From: Ciona savignyi
Taxonomy: Eukaryota > Chordata > Ascidiacea > Phlebobranchia > Cionidae
Direction: 5' to 3'
Length of the DNA stretch: 64,000 nt
NCBI GenBank assembly: GCA_000149265.1
Contig: CH002011.1
Span: 42,455-106,454 of the forward strand
The notes below the pieces were generated by a model. The model made no database searches and had not been told where the DNA came from. It saw nothing but the letters and a program-made list of their open reading frames with translations. Shown here piece by piece: positions 51,001 to 58,580 of the stretch. Every line of letters begins with the position of its first letter. Within the stretch, counting starts at the first letter, position 1. A program made the translations under genes and the position numbers.

Positions 51001-53806
51001 TGGCCTTTAGTACGGTGGTGTTGCTGAATGGTTAACGCGACCGATACATATACCTACATGTACAAAAACTGTCCAAGTGATGAGCCCATACTGGCTTTGA
51101 AACTTGGCTCGGAAAAAAATGTTTAAAAAAAGTGACCGTTTTATAAACACTGATGCTCTGAATACAATGCAATTCCGCTATCCTGATCAAGCGTTGCCGC
51201 CATGGAAGGATCAATATTAAAAGCACGTCGTGTTCGCACCTCATACTGTATTGATTCAACAGATGTAAGGTAATTTCAAATGCCAATTGAACTTTTTATT
51301 GTTCGGTATCGAACATACAATCTTTGAGCTTTAGATGGTCACCAATAAACTAGAAGATTATTTTATGCTGTTCATAAATATTTAATCTCGCTCTAGTTGA
51401 ATATTGCATGCTGTTCATGAATTTTTAATCCCTATGCCCATTGGACGAATGGAGCAACCGTTAAACTGCATGTTAATCAGTCCATGTCCATTTTATGTTT
51501 ATTGATCTATTACATTTACATCGCTTCTGTAGAACTCGTTGCTATGGTCTACTGTTTAAAATTAAAGTTTAATAGACAACAGTGTGTGGTAGAGGCGTCA
51601 AAACCAGATTTTATAAATAAACTACACAGTATATACTTAGTCTGTACGCTGTAAATGTCAATACTCAGTGTATACGGTGTAAATAAAGTTTAATTTATTT
51701 ATAAAATCTGGATTTGACGCCTCTATCGCTTAGTCAGATCTGTTTTGTGTGATTTTTGTAAATAAGTCTGTCGTTCCCATTACCGAGCACATATACATTG
51801 GTGATATTTATAATTTTGGAAAAGTATTAAACTTATTCATACAATCGAACCTTGCACATACATTAGTTACTATTACTTCTGGTCGCCTCTTACAGTTATC
51901 ACGAATATAATGTATTTTAAAGCAACCTGTGTTTTCAATTGTCTTTGTCAGAAAATGCATCGACCGTTTCACAGAGTTATTTTGTACATAAATTGATGTT
52001 ATGAATTCTTAGATCAGATTTCTCAAGTGAGATCTTAATATTTTTTTACATAGGTACTTCATTGGTCTTTCACGATGTTTCAAATTATTTTCCGGCAAAA
52101 GTTTTGTAACTTTGATGCAATCACTTTTTACAAAAAAAAGTAAAATTATATAGCTTCTAATTTTTGAANNNNNNNNNNNNNNNNNNNNNNNNNNNNNNNN
52201 NNNNNNNNNNNNNNNNNNNNNNNNNNNNNNNNNNNNNNNNNNNNNNNNNNNNNNNNNNNNNNNNNNNNGCGGTCCGCCTAAGAGTTAATTCGTCACGAGC
52301 CTTACATCCGAGGATTAGGTTGGTTTGTTTCAGCGCCTTCATTTGTTCAATTAGTTCAACATTGGTGTTTAAAGGGAAATCCTAGAAATTGTTATTTGAT
52401 TGGTTATTTTGAAAAATCACCATATTTTTTATTGTTAACTGTACCAAAACCTCTTAAATCTTAGGATATGGTATTCATGTTGATTCCCGTGAGTGGGAAA
52501 ATCCAGGGGGTTAACACACGGGCAATCGTCAGATCACCTCGCGCCCATCGTCGGGTTACCGAAGCTATTGCAGTGTGTTGTGTATGATTCACACGTTCCT
52601 TCAATTTGGTAAAACCCATTAATCCTCTGGGTTCAGGCATCCATTAAGTGCCTTGCCCAAGGATACACAAGCGACTAGCTAGCGACCTATTCAGAACCTG
52701 CAAACTTTCGGTTAAAAGGCTTCGCACTAAACCGCCAGACTAACCGGTAGTTCGTTAAAAAGCATGACTGGTACAAAACTGGTCTTATTACAACATAATT
52801 GTTTAATATGCGAGGTTGTCACGACTTTACCACAAACAACCGCTGAAATAAATGCGTCATTCCTAATTTTCACCCGTCAGAGCACGGATGTGTAATCAGT
52901 ACACTGAACGTATGGTTTTATCTAAATGGAAGTTCTTTTCCAAAAGTATAACAATTAATTACTTTGGTGTGGTAAAGTGGTTAACCCGACCGATACATTT
53001 CTATGCAAAAACGGTAAAAATGAATACATATTTACCTGGCCACATAAATTAATCATATATCTCCATTGGTATTTGTCCGGTTCAAAATCCAATAGATCTT
53101 TAAAACAGGCTAGATCAGCCTGGAGTCTCGATACATGAGCGTAATAAACATGTATCCGCTCGGAAGACATGAATACATTTTGAAAACAACCACTTAACGC
53201 ACGAACAGCTGATAATGTTTCGTTTGATGACTTTGCGTCCAAGTGTATGCAATAGGCATTATATGGGGTGTATATTGCACTCAATAGAAGAGCCAGTTGC
53301 TGTATATTGGCGTGGACTAGAATCGAATACGCCAGCGTGAAGTTTCGTTCGCTGTCCGAAAATTGTGTATGTGACGTCACAAAACGGTATTCATGACGAA
53401 ACTGTGTGCAGTTTAAAGCCGCGAGGTAGACTTCGGTATCCGATGTTTTGTCCGTCGTTGGCTTAAAAATGGCCGATTGGGTTTTGTTATGAATCAAATT
53501 TTCACACTGGGTTTTGTATTCTTCTGTATACGAAGTTTCTAATCCGTCATTTGTCGATTCACTTGGTGAAAATGGCGTCGAAAAGCTTTTGACTCGAACT
53601 TCCGCGGATAGACTTGCATTCTGCAACTCTTTATATTCTAGAATACCATCTTCACTTGCGTCTGTAGTTGCATTCGCGTATCTGGACTGGACGGTAATCA
53701 CTTGGTATGCGTAGTAATTGTTGATCTGATATAATTGCACCAAAACAGAACATGTTACAAAGAGAAAAGCCACTGAAACCACCTTTCTAATAGATAAGCC
53801 ATACAT
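36017..53806 (-). CDS. GCNT: Core-2-type beta-1,6-N-acetylglucosaminyltransferase
   Basis: Six minus-strand exons: 53806-53036, 52381-52269 (continuing into the gap), 49877-49677, 47173-47043, 46462-46395, 36157-36017. All visible borders are GT/AG and phases agree. It is a GT14 Golgi enzyme of the type that branches O-glycans (or I-antigen chains) with GlcNAc. Exon 1 gives a type II anchor (about 9-25) and YSILVHANIQQ, YCIHLDAKS and MINLCGQ. Exon 2 opens DFPLNTNVELI. Exon 3 has SPPPYNM and LLSWSADTF. Exon 4 has SPDEHYWMTL, with the Glu expected to be the catalytic base. Exon 5 (GYNRHGICVFNS) and exon 6 (VFVNKLD...CLRHWLDERRE) align without gaps to the GCNT C-terminus. The start is the ATG at 53806; an in-frame TTG nine bases earlier is not used because a splice acceptor lies between. 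It lacks a DXD motif, as the family does. The paralogue is not assignable. The end of exon 2 lies in the gap. Confidence 0.88.
36180..36310 (+). repeat. Satellite-family fragment in the last GCNT intron
   Basis: The end of a ~330-bp unit (GTTGTCGGGGTGACATAG) runs into the right-end module (ACGGACAAAAATAATATG), as at 4921-5020 and 61957-62175. Confidence 0.65.
36629..36728. other. Assembly gap (100 N)
   Basis: Exactly 100 N, the usual placeholder for unknown size. It lies in AGCGATG-rich subterminal repeats of the DNA transposon. Confidence 0.99.
37590..37778 (+). pseudogene. Possible accessory-protein exon of the DNA transposon
   Basis: After a TTTTAG acceptor, an open frame of about 62 codons ends in a stop and includes TVFIDNEPIVPQVPVQKKK and GFDSIKDAITSNGQLLSHLM. 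The helical end resembles the terminal exons of the Myb-like second proteins of some DNA transposons, but no family can be named. It ends 117 bp before the BEL/Pao element. Confidence 0.35.
37895..38361 (+). repeat. Left LTR of the BEL/Pao element
   Basis: 467 bp, TGTAAC...CTACA, with a perfect CRE-type TGACGTCA near 37998. It matches the right LTR at all but one position by eye. Confidence 0.95.
38420..44179 (+). other. Gag-Pol region of the BEL/Pao element
   Basis: In order: a gag region with a coiled-coil-like charged stretch and zinc knuckles (CILCFKRH, CFRCLCHGHRVIDC), aspartic protease (LDTGSTATFC), reverse transcriptase of the BEL/Pao type (VADVEAMFHQ, NNFYVDDCLV), RNase H, an H/C-rich integrase region (HHELVGHSG, CLPCERR) and integrase core (DYFGPF, YSDNGTNFVG, SHMGGAWERI). 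It lies in several frames and is treated as a relic. Confidence 0.93.
44285..44751 (+). repeat. Right LTR of the BEL/Pao element
   Basis: 467 bp, followed by the TGCAT target duplication. It has the same internal layout as the left copy, including TGACGTCA. Confidence 0.95.
46395..46462 (-). CDS. GCNT: GCNT exon 5 (68 bp)
   Basis: The acceptor TTACTTTTCAG precedes 46462 and the donor AGTGAG/GTATAT follows 46395. Two bases complete a Gly codon begun in exon 4, then 22 codons read YNRHGICVFNSTALYAM and on to TKRSE. These align residue for residue with the IHRRAVCVYGAGDLYWLL region of vertebrate GCNT1. Confidence 0.8.
46725..46810 (+). repeat. tRNA-like SINE, family 2, degenerate
   Basis: Recognisable by ACTAACGAGCCCACGT and GAGTTTGAAATTTGCTCAG, the spacer and B-box end of family 2. 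Confidence 0.45.
46815..47048 (-). repeat. Family 1 SINE overlapping the end of GCNT exon 4
   Basis: A minus-strand copy beginning GTCCAGGTGGGTAGT at 47048 and ending in a long TATCC-type tail at 46815. An internal segment is missing. Its first six bases are the last six of GCNT exon 4, and the next bases (GTGGGT) are the splice donor. Confidence 0.85.
47184..47500 (-). repeat. Family 1 SINE with an internal duplication, GCNT intron 3
   Basis: A minus-strand copy whose CCTTGTCCAAGGACACAAC segment and the following CAGTTTGGTACCTACGACC occur twice (about 47370-47415 and 47420-47462). Confidence 0.8.
47501..48930. other. GCNT intron 3, AT-rich part
   Basis: No exon or gene is recognised. GGGGCATTCCCGGGC near 48139 and CCGGGAGATCCCC near 48465 may be decayed satellite-family units. 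Confidence 0.35.
48931..49156 (+). repeat. SINE fragments: family 1 piece, then expanded family 2 copy
   Basis: A short family 1 piece (ACGATTGCCCGTGTGGTAAT) is followed by a family 2 head (GTGTGGCCGAATGGTTAACG at 49001) whose spacer has been lengthened before CCCATCATGGATTCG. Confidence 0.7.
49677..49877 (-). CDS. GCNT: GCNT exon 3 (201 bp)
   Basis: The acceptor TTCTTTGCAG precedes 49877 and the donor TTCAG/GTAAAC follows 49677. It encodes SPPPYNMTVNKNMAYNFFTR and ends ALLSWSADTF plus two bases of a Ser codon finished by exon 4. This is the acceptor-binding and WS(A/K)DTYSPDEH region of the family. Confidence 0.88.
49878..51012. other. GCNT intron 2, AT-rich part with a minisatellite
   Basis: No exon is recognised. 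50614-50705 has several copies of ATATAGCATA-type repeats spaced 20-40 bp apart. Open frames here are short and AT-driven. Confidence 0.4.
51013..51120 (+). repeat. tRNA-like SINE, family 2
   Basis: Head GTGTTGCTGAATGGTTAACG, CGATACATATACC, TGATGAGCCCATACTGG and an A-run; near full length, in GCNT intron 2. Confidence 0.75.
51589..51726. mobile_element. Palindromic MITE-like element, TA flanks
   Basis: The left arm GAGGCGTCAAAACCAGATTT is mirrored by the right arm AAATCTGGATTTGACGCCTC, with about 30 bp of pairing and TA at each border. The size and TA duplication suggest a Tc1/mariner-type MITE. It lies in GCNT intron 2. Confidence 0.75.
52169..52268. other. Assembly gap (100 N) inside GCNT exon 2
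   Basis: Exactly 100 N. The open frame of exon 2 runs into the gap from 52269. On the other side the frame stops within a few codons, so the exon end is in the missing DNA. Confidence 0.99.
52269..52381 (-). CDS. GCNT: GCNT exon 2, visible part
   Basis: The acceptor CAATTTCTAG precedes 52381. It begins in phase 0 with DFPLNTNVELIEQMKALKQT, the segment that follows NLCG in all GCNT proteins. Confidence 0.9.
52462..52752 (-). repeat. Family 1 SINE, full length, GCNT intron 1
   Basis: A minus-strand copy from CCGGTTAGTCTGGCGG (52752) through GCTAGCTAGTCG and GCGAGGTGATCTGACG to GAATACCATATCC. Confidence 0.9.
52958..53020 (+). repeat. tRNA-like SINE, family 2 fragment
   Basis: Head GTGTGGTAAAGTGGTTAACC then CGACCGATACATTTC, ending about 15 bp before the GCNT exon 1 splice donor. 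Confidence 0.55.
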
Positions 53807-53809
53807 AAC

Positions 53810-53812
53810 CTG
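53810..53812 (-). promoter_or_regulatory. Candidate splice (trans-splice) acceptor for GCNT
   Basis: The minus strand reads ACATTTGCAG/GTTATG: an acceptor three bases before the ATG. It could receive a spliced leader or a 5'-UTR exon. Confidence 0.45.
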
Positions 53813-53904
53813 CAAATGTTATCAACTATTTAATTCCCGTAGTCTAATAATTTATTTTTCTACTTAATTTACTGAGCACCTGGAAATTGGTACAATTGTT
53901 ATTT

Positions 53905-54070
53905 TTTAACTTTTTATTTCTTATATTTTTTCTTATGATCCAGTTTACAGATCATTCCAAAAAGGTAACGACGCCCTTCTTGCACCGTTGAATGCTTGAA
54001 TTCCAGTGAAATTTGAAACGTTTGACCAGAGTAACCTAAGAATTTCGTTCTTTGTTTGCGGCCTCTGCCT
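53905..54070 (-). other. Possible terminal exon of an unidentified gene
   Basis: A minus-strand open stretch reading KQRTKFLGYSGQTFQISLEF and ending LDHKKKYKK, with the stop codon inside AAATAAAAA (AATAAA). Codon choice looks protein-like, but no family is recognised, no upstream exon was found, and a TTG, not ATG, begins the frame. If real, it would end about 100 bp before the GCNT acceptor, as in an ascidian operon. Confidence 0.25.
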
Positions 54071-54554
54071 TTTCCCCAGTACAAAATATTCCATTGTAAC
54101 CCGACCAAACAAAACGATACTGTTTTTCTAACGCTTTAAACTGACCAAAACTTTTAATAATGCGGCAAAACTGTAACGTAGGCGCTTATTATACACATAG
54201 CAATGCATACGTAATTAATACCGTTTACAGTTACACAATGTTTACCAATATTAAACTTTTTGTTAGTTTTAGTCACTAAATCAACCTGTTATCGTAAAAA
54301 AAATTGGTAGCAGTGTAATAATTCAATTACCTTTTATTAAGGAGCTTAGAAATAAACGTTTATAACATCCCTGCACACAAAAAACGCTTTCAAAAATTCA
54401 AAGAACTTATAATAAAAAAATCTATGCAAACTTGCATTTCGAAGTACTAGCAATAAAAGAGCCCTAGTAAATGTTAACACCCGACACGATATTCTATACA
54501 CTACACGCGATTTTGAATTTCACAGCTGAACTAATTAAATAAACCTTTTTTTAA

Positions 54555-54650
54555 CTGAGCTTAGTTCCGAACCCATTAAGGTTTCGTCGCTAGGACCGTT
54601 TTTGTTTAGAAATCTCTATATGTATCGGTCGCTTTCCCACTGGCCAGTTT
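54555..54650 (-). repeat. tRNA-like SINE, family 2
   Basis: On the minus strand: GGAAAGCGACCGATACATAT, AAACGGTCCTAGCGACG, CCATTAAGGTTTCG region in inverse, and GGTTCGGAACTAAGCTCAG. Confidence 0.65.
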
Positions 54651-54825
54651 GCCGTTAAACGCAAATGGTGACAACCATTCCATTGAGTGTAACTGAGGCG
54701 CAACCTAACACGAAAGAGATGAAACTATTGATTCCATAATGGTATGTTAGGTAGTGCCCAAAGCCGGCACAAACTGGAGTATGAATTATATATGGAGAAA
54801 ATAACGGTTATTAAGTAGCGCCGAA

Positions 54826-55095
54826 GGTTATTATTTAAGACTAGATTCTGCTGTTAGTTGATAATTCGTATTTAGCCAAACTTTATACATTTTTTCTTAT
54901 TAGTCTGTGTTACTGCATTAAAGGTTGTTAGCACATTTTAACACTCAAGCTTTATAAACCACCATAATATAAGGTATATGCTGCATTAACTAGAAAATAA
55001 ACCAGAAAACAGACGAATCAAAATCTACTTTTTGTATGAATGAAATATTTGTAAACAAAACTGATATTGACGTTAAGCGGAAGTAATCTTTCAAA
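54826..55095. repeat. Duplicated segment, source copy
   Basis: Matches 58320-58580 in the same orientation (TTTATACATTTTTTC, GTGTTACTGCATTAAAGG, CTACTTTTTGTATGAATG). Non-coding, 1-1.3 kb upstream of the GCNT ATG. Confidence 0.85.
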
Positions 55096-56699
55096 TAATA
55101 GTTTATTTATAGACAGCTGTTTTCTATTATCCTTTCGATCCTGTGAAATATTGATCTGTTCCAAACACCGTATTCTTGTATTATCCACACCGTCACACTC
55201 TATGTAGGATAGATTTAACACATCCCCAAAGGTGATATATCAACAGTCCATAGGCTTATTTTAAAAGTAAAAACACATAAAAACTAACATTATTCTTGTA
55301 TGATAGCTGCTAGGCGCTATGCTATCACATTGGGTAGACTAAATAAGCAGTATCGCCAAAGGCTGCGTAATACACATTAAATGTCGCCTTTAAGCACACT
55401 AAGCTGTCTATACGTCATAAGTTCGTGCTCCGTGTAAATGTCTGTTGTGTATCGATTCGACCAAAAGTAAAGCAATGTCCTAAACTGAATACCAAAAAAC
55501 TGATCAACTTTTACTAAATAAACCACAAATCCTGGCGATAAGCCGCCCATGCCTATTTTACCGTTTACCAATCTACTACATTATGTTGTAAGCCATGTTT
55601 CGTATATTACTTTATTTAAAGATGACAAGTAATTTTTAAATTACTTTTTAACCGCAGCATGGATTCGAAGCGTGTACACCTTGATCAAAGTTCATTTTTT
55701 CTGTGCGTTATATATGAATATGTGAATTACCTAGTGCGTACATTAGCGATATTTAGAATCCTTAATTCCTATGAAACATGTTCAATGGCCCCCATTTTAA
55801 GGAAGTTTCGGGAAATTGTCTGGTGTATAAATTGGTGGATTAGTTTCTCTTCTTTCATCTGCAAGGTACTAGGATCTAAACTGGTCGCTAGCTAGTCGGC
55901 TGTTTCCGTATGTGCAAGACACTTAAAAGACATCGCCTGTAAATTAAAGGGTTGTAATAAACTAATAAAACTTCTGTTATTGAATGATTAAAAGGTGCAA
56001 GGGTGTGAACTACGTAAAAATAAAAAGGAAATAAACAAAGAGGCATAAAACAGTGTATTAAAATCGTATAAAAAGGTGTTGTTAAAAGTATATAAAAGGT
56101 GTAGAAAAGTGTATAAAAGATATATATAAAAAATTATATAAACATAAGAGAACAGACAAGCCGCCGTGCGCGGTACACTTCTTAATCATACACCACACAA
56201 TGTAATAGATATATGGTGTAAATCGACTCGACAATTGTGCAATAAATAACGTCCCTTGCGTACCACATACATATTCAATCGTGCAATATTGTCTAATATG
56301 TTTCTTTGCAACGTTTTGTACAAAATTGACCACCATTTTATTGCGGTTAAAAACGTACCATGTTTCAGCATGTAGGTTGATGTGATTGTTTACCAGCGCA
56401 GTTAATCACACCGCATTGGAAACGCAAGCATTGATAAAGTGGGTTTTACCACCGTGTGGGTTAATTTCGTTCGGCTTAATCCTGTAACACATTTATTGGA
56501 TATATGCCTGTGTATGGTCATACCGTTTATTTTTTAGAATCATCCTCAATAATGTTCTTATCAAACTACAAATAAAATAATCCTGTATATATACTATGAA
56601 GAACGACGTGGTAAATGTTATAATCGTACTTAACTTATTATCTGCTTATTTAAACTTATCTAAAATAAACTGGAATACAGAAACATAAGTTGTTTAGTC
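55096..56699. other. Gene-free stretch upstream of GCNT
   Basis: AT-rich. A family 1 SINE fragment (ACTGGTCGCTAGCTAGTCGG) lies at about 55863-55965. Open frames at 55377-55571 and 55659-55895 have no family match. Nothing else is seen. Confidence 0.4.
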
Positions 56700-56830
56700 C
56701 GTCGCTGTCTGACAAAAGCGCGATGGTGTTTTATTTATGTTCACACTTGGTTTTGTACTTTTCAGTGTAAGTTTCTAATCTGACATTTGTTGATTCGCTC
56801 GTTAAAAATGGCGTGGTTATGCTTTTAGCC
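56700..56830 (-). pseudogene. Decayed fragment of GCNT exon 1
   Basis: Matches the GCNT exon 1 region at about 53445-53590, with shared blocks CACTTGGTTTTGTACTT, AAGTTTCTAATCTGACATTTG and AAAAATGGCGT. The reading frame is not kept. It encodes part of the stem region only. Confidence 0.75.
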
Positions 56831-58160
56831 AAATTTTATTTTCCATAACTTCCTGTATAATTGTTAACATGCGATGTGGTCTTATACCACATGTATATCT
56901 ATGTATTCACTAACGCGTAGCAAGGACTATAATGCTAAGCTGCACAAAGCTTAAAAATACATTACTAGTGGTTTAACCGACATATCAGTAAAAAGTAATA
57001 GCAACATCCTTAATTAACTTTGCATTATATGAACTGTACATATAAACATAAATCACTTTTGCTATCTGTCTTAATTTTTAACCTGTACACTACAATAGAT
57101 CTCTTAAAACTTGGTAGGCAAACCGCAGGTACTTTGCATATGCAACCCACAACAACCCAACTCTTATGCCCTTTTTTAGTGAATTATTGATGCTAGTGTG
57201 TTGAGGTATATAAACCTAGCAGCCTCTTAATTGTAGATCAGGATGTGGTTTAAAAAGATTGCATCAAAGTAAATATGTATATAGTAGGAGTATATATATA
57301 TACAATATATATATATAGTATATAGCGTAGTATAAAGTAGGCGTTTAACTTAAAATCATCTTCCTGTCTTTCCGATGCAAACTAACACACTAGCATCAAT
57401 AACGATGCAAACTTTTCACAACCTAAGATTTTAGCTAAGATATACAGCCAAAACTTACTACCCTTCAAAATTTTTCTGACAAATTGTGTACCTCTTTGTA
57501 CATTAGAATTTTCCGTCCGCGCATAGATCTCCATTAATTGGTTATACGCCATCTGTAGTAGCTGGCATTGTTGCCTTGTTGATGCATTTTAATTAAATTC
57601 AAACTATGGTAGAGTTAATCATTTGAATGCGTTATATCCTATATCGAGTTGAAATTTAATGCATAATATATACTGGATATATGTAGTAAAAGTCCAAGCA
57701 AACTGAGCCCAGTAAATTCTTGTTAGGCCGAAAATATAGGGACCGTTTTTTGGCATGGTTAGCGCGGTAATTTGTCTTGGACGAAATATTATAAATGGAT
57801 TAGACAATATATCCATATTGTTAATAAAGAAAATAATAAATAAATTAAAAGATAAAATGTAAATTAAAATAACCCAATTTTCCCAGTAAAATTTCCTAAG
57901 CAAAAAATTGTGTTCGACCCATGCACATCTTTAACTGTTGTTCGTTAAATGTCAATAAACTGAAACCAAGTAAACCAGCGATCAGTTTGTATTATATAAA
58001 GCCGCATCGTCATAGAATTTTTATCTTTATATTATGGACGTCCATAGGAGATTTTGTTACACAGCCTATACACAGTTATTATAGCTTATAATGCTACACA
58101 AAACAATATTGATAAATTCACTGCAAGTTAGTCATCAGTTGTTAATTATTGTCTATAGGC
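56831..58160. other. Gene-free stretch with a TA microsatellite
   Basis: AT-rich. A (TA)n tract lies at 57290-57330. The minus-strand open frame at 57619-57903 is hydrophobic and AT-driven, without family resemblance. Confidence 0.4.
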
Positions 58161-58164
58161 CTAC

Positions 58165-58275
58165 ATGGTCCAACTGGTTAAAATATTTGGAGACGATGGG
58201 TCACCATCGAAAATAAGGCGTGATCAAAACCAATTAGTTAAGGCGACCGATACATATACCAGATCCTATACATAA
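58165..58275 (+). repeat. tRNA-like SINE, family 2 fragment
   Basis: AGTTAAGGCGACCGATACAT and ATACCAGATCCTATAC match the family 2 head and spacer; the rest is decayed. Confidence 0.4.
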
Positions 58276-58284
58276 AGAGTATGC

Positions 58285-58580
58285 GTAGTAATTCTTGATC
58301 TGATATAATTGAAGGTTATTATTTAAGACTTCATTCGCTCGTAATTGATATTTCGTATTCAGCCAAACTTTATGCTACAAATCTTATTTAGTCTGTGTTA
58401 CTGCATTAAAGGTTGTTAACACATTTAACACTCAAGCTTTATAAACCACCATAATATAAAGTATATGCTGCATTAACTAAATATAAAAAAACAGAAAACA
58501 GACGAGTCGAAATCTACTTTTTGTATGAATGAATTATATTTGTAAACAAAACTGATATTGACATTAAGCGGAAGTAATGG
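58285..58580. pseudogene. Second GCNT duplicate: exon 1 start fused to upstream DNA
   Basis: 58288-58318 matches exon 1 at 53706-53739 (TATGCGTAGTAATT, TTGATCTGATATAATTG). From 58319 it matches 54829-55090. About 1.09 kb between them, including the start codon, is absent here. It ends where the satellite cluster begins. Confidence 0.8.

Noticed and set aside
53807-53815. Extension of the GCNT protein to an earlier in-frame TTG (three extra residues)
   Set aside because: The added codons overlap a splice acceptor (CAG at 53810-53812), and ATG at 53806 is the normal start.
55377-55571. Minus-strand frame with WSNRYTTDIYTEHE, faintly like the GCNT WSADTYSPDEH block
   Set aside because: Similarity is only a few residues, no acceptor or donor in phase, starts at TTG. 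Probably chance.
57619-57903. 94-codon hydrophobic minus-strand frame
   Set aside because: Composition is that of AT-rich non-coding DNA; no motif, no splice context.
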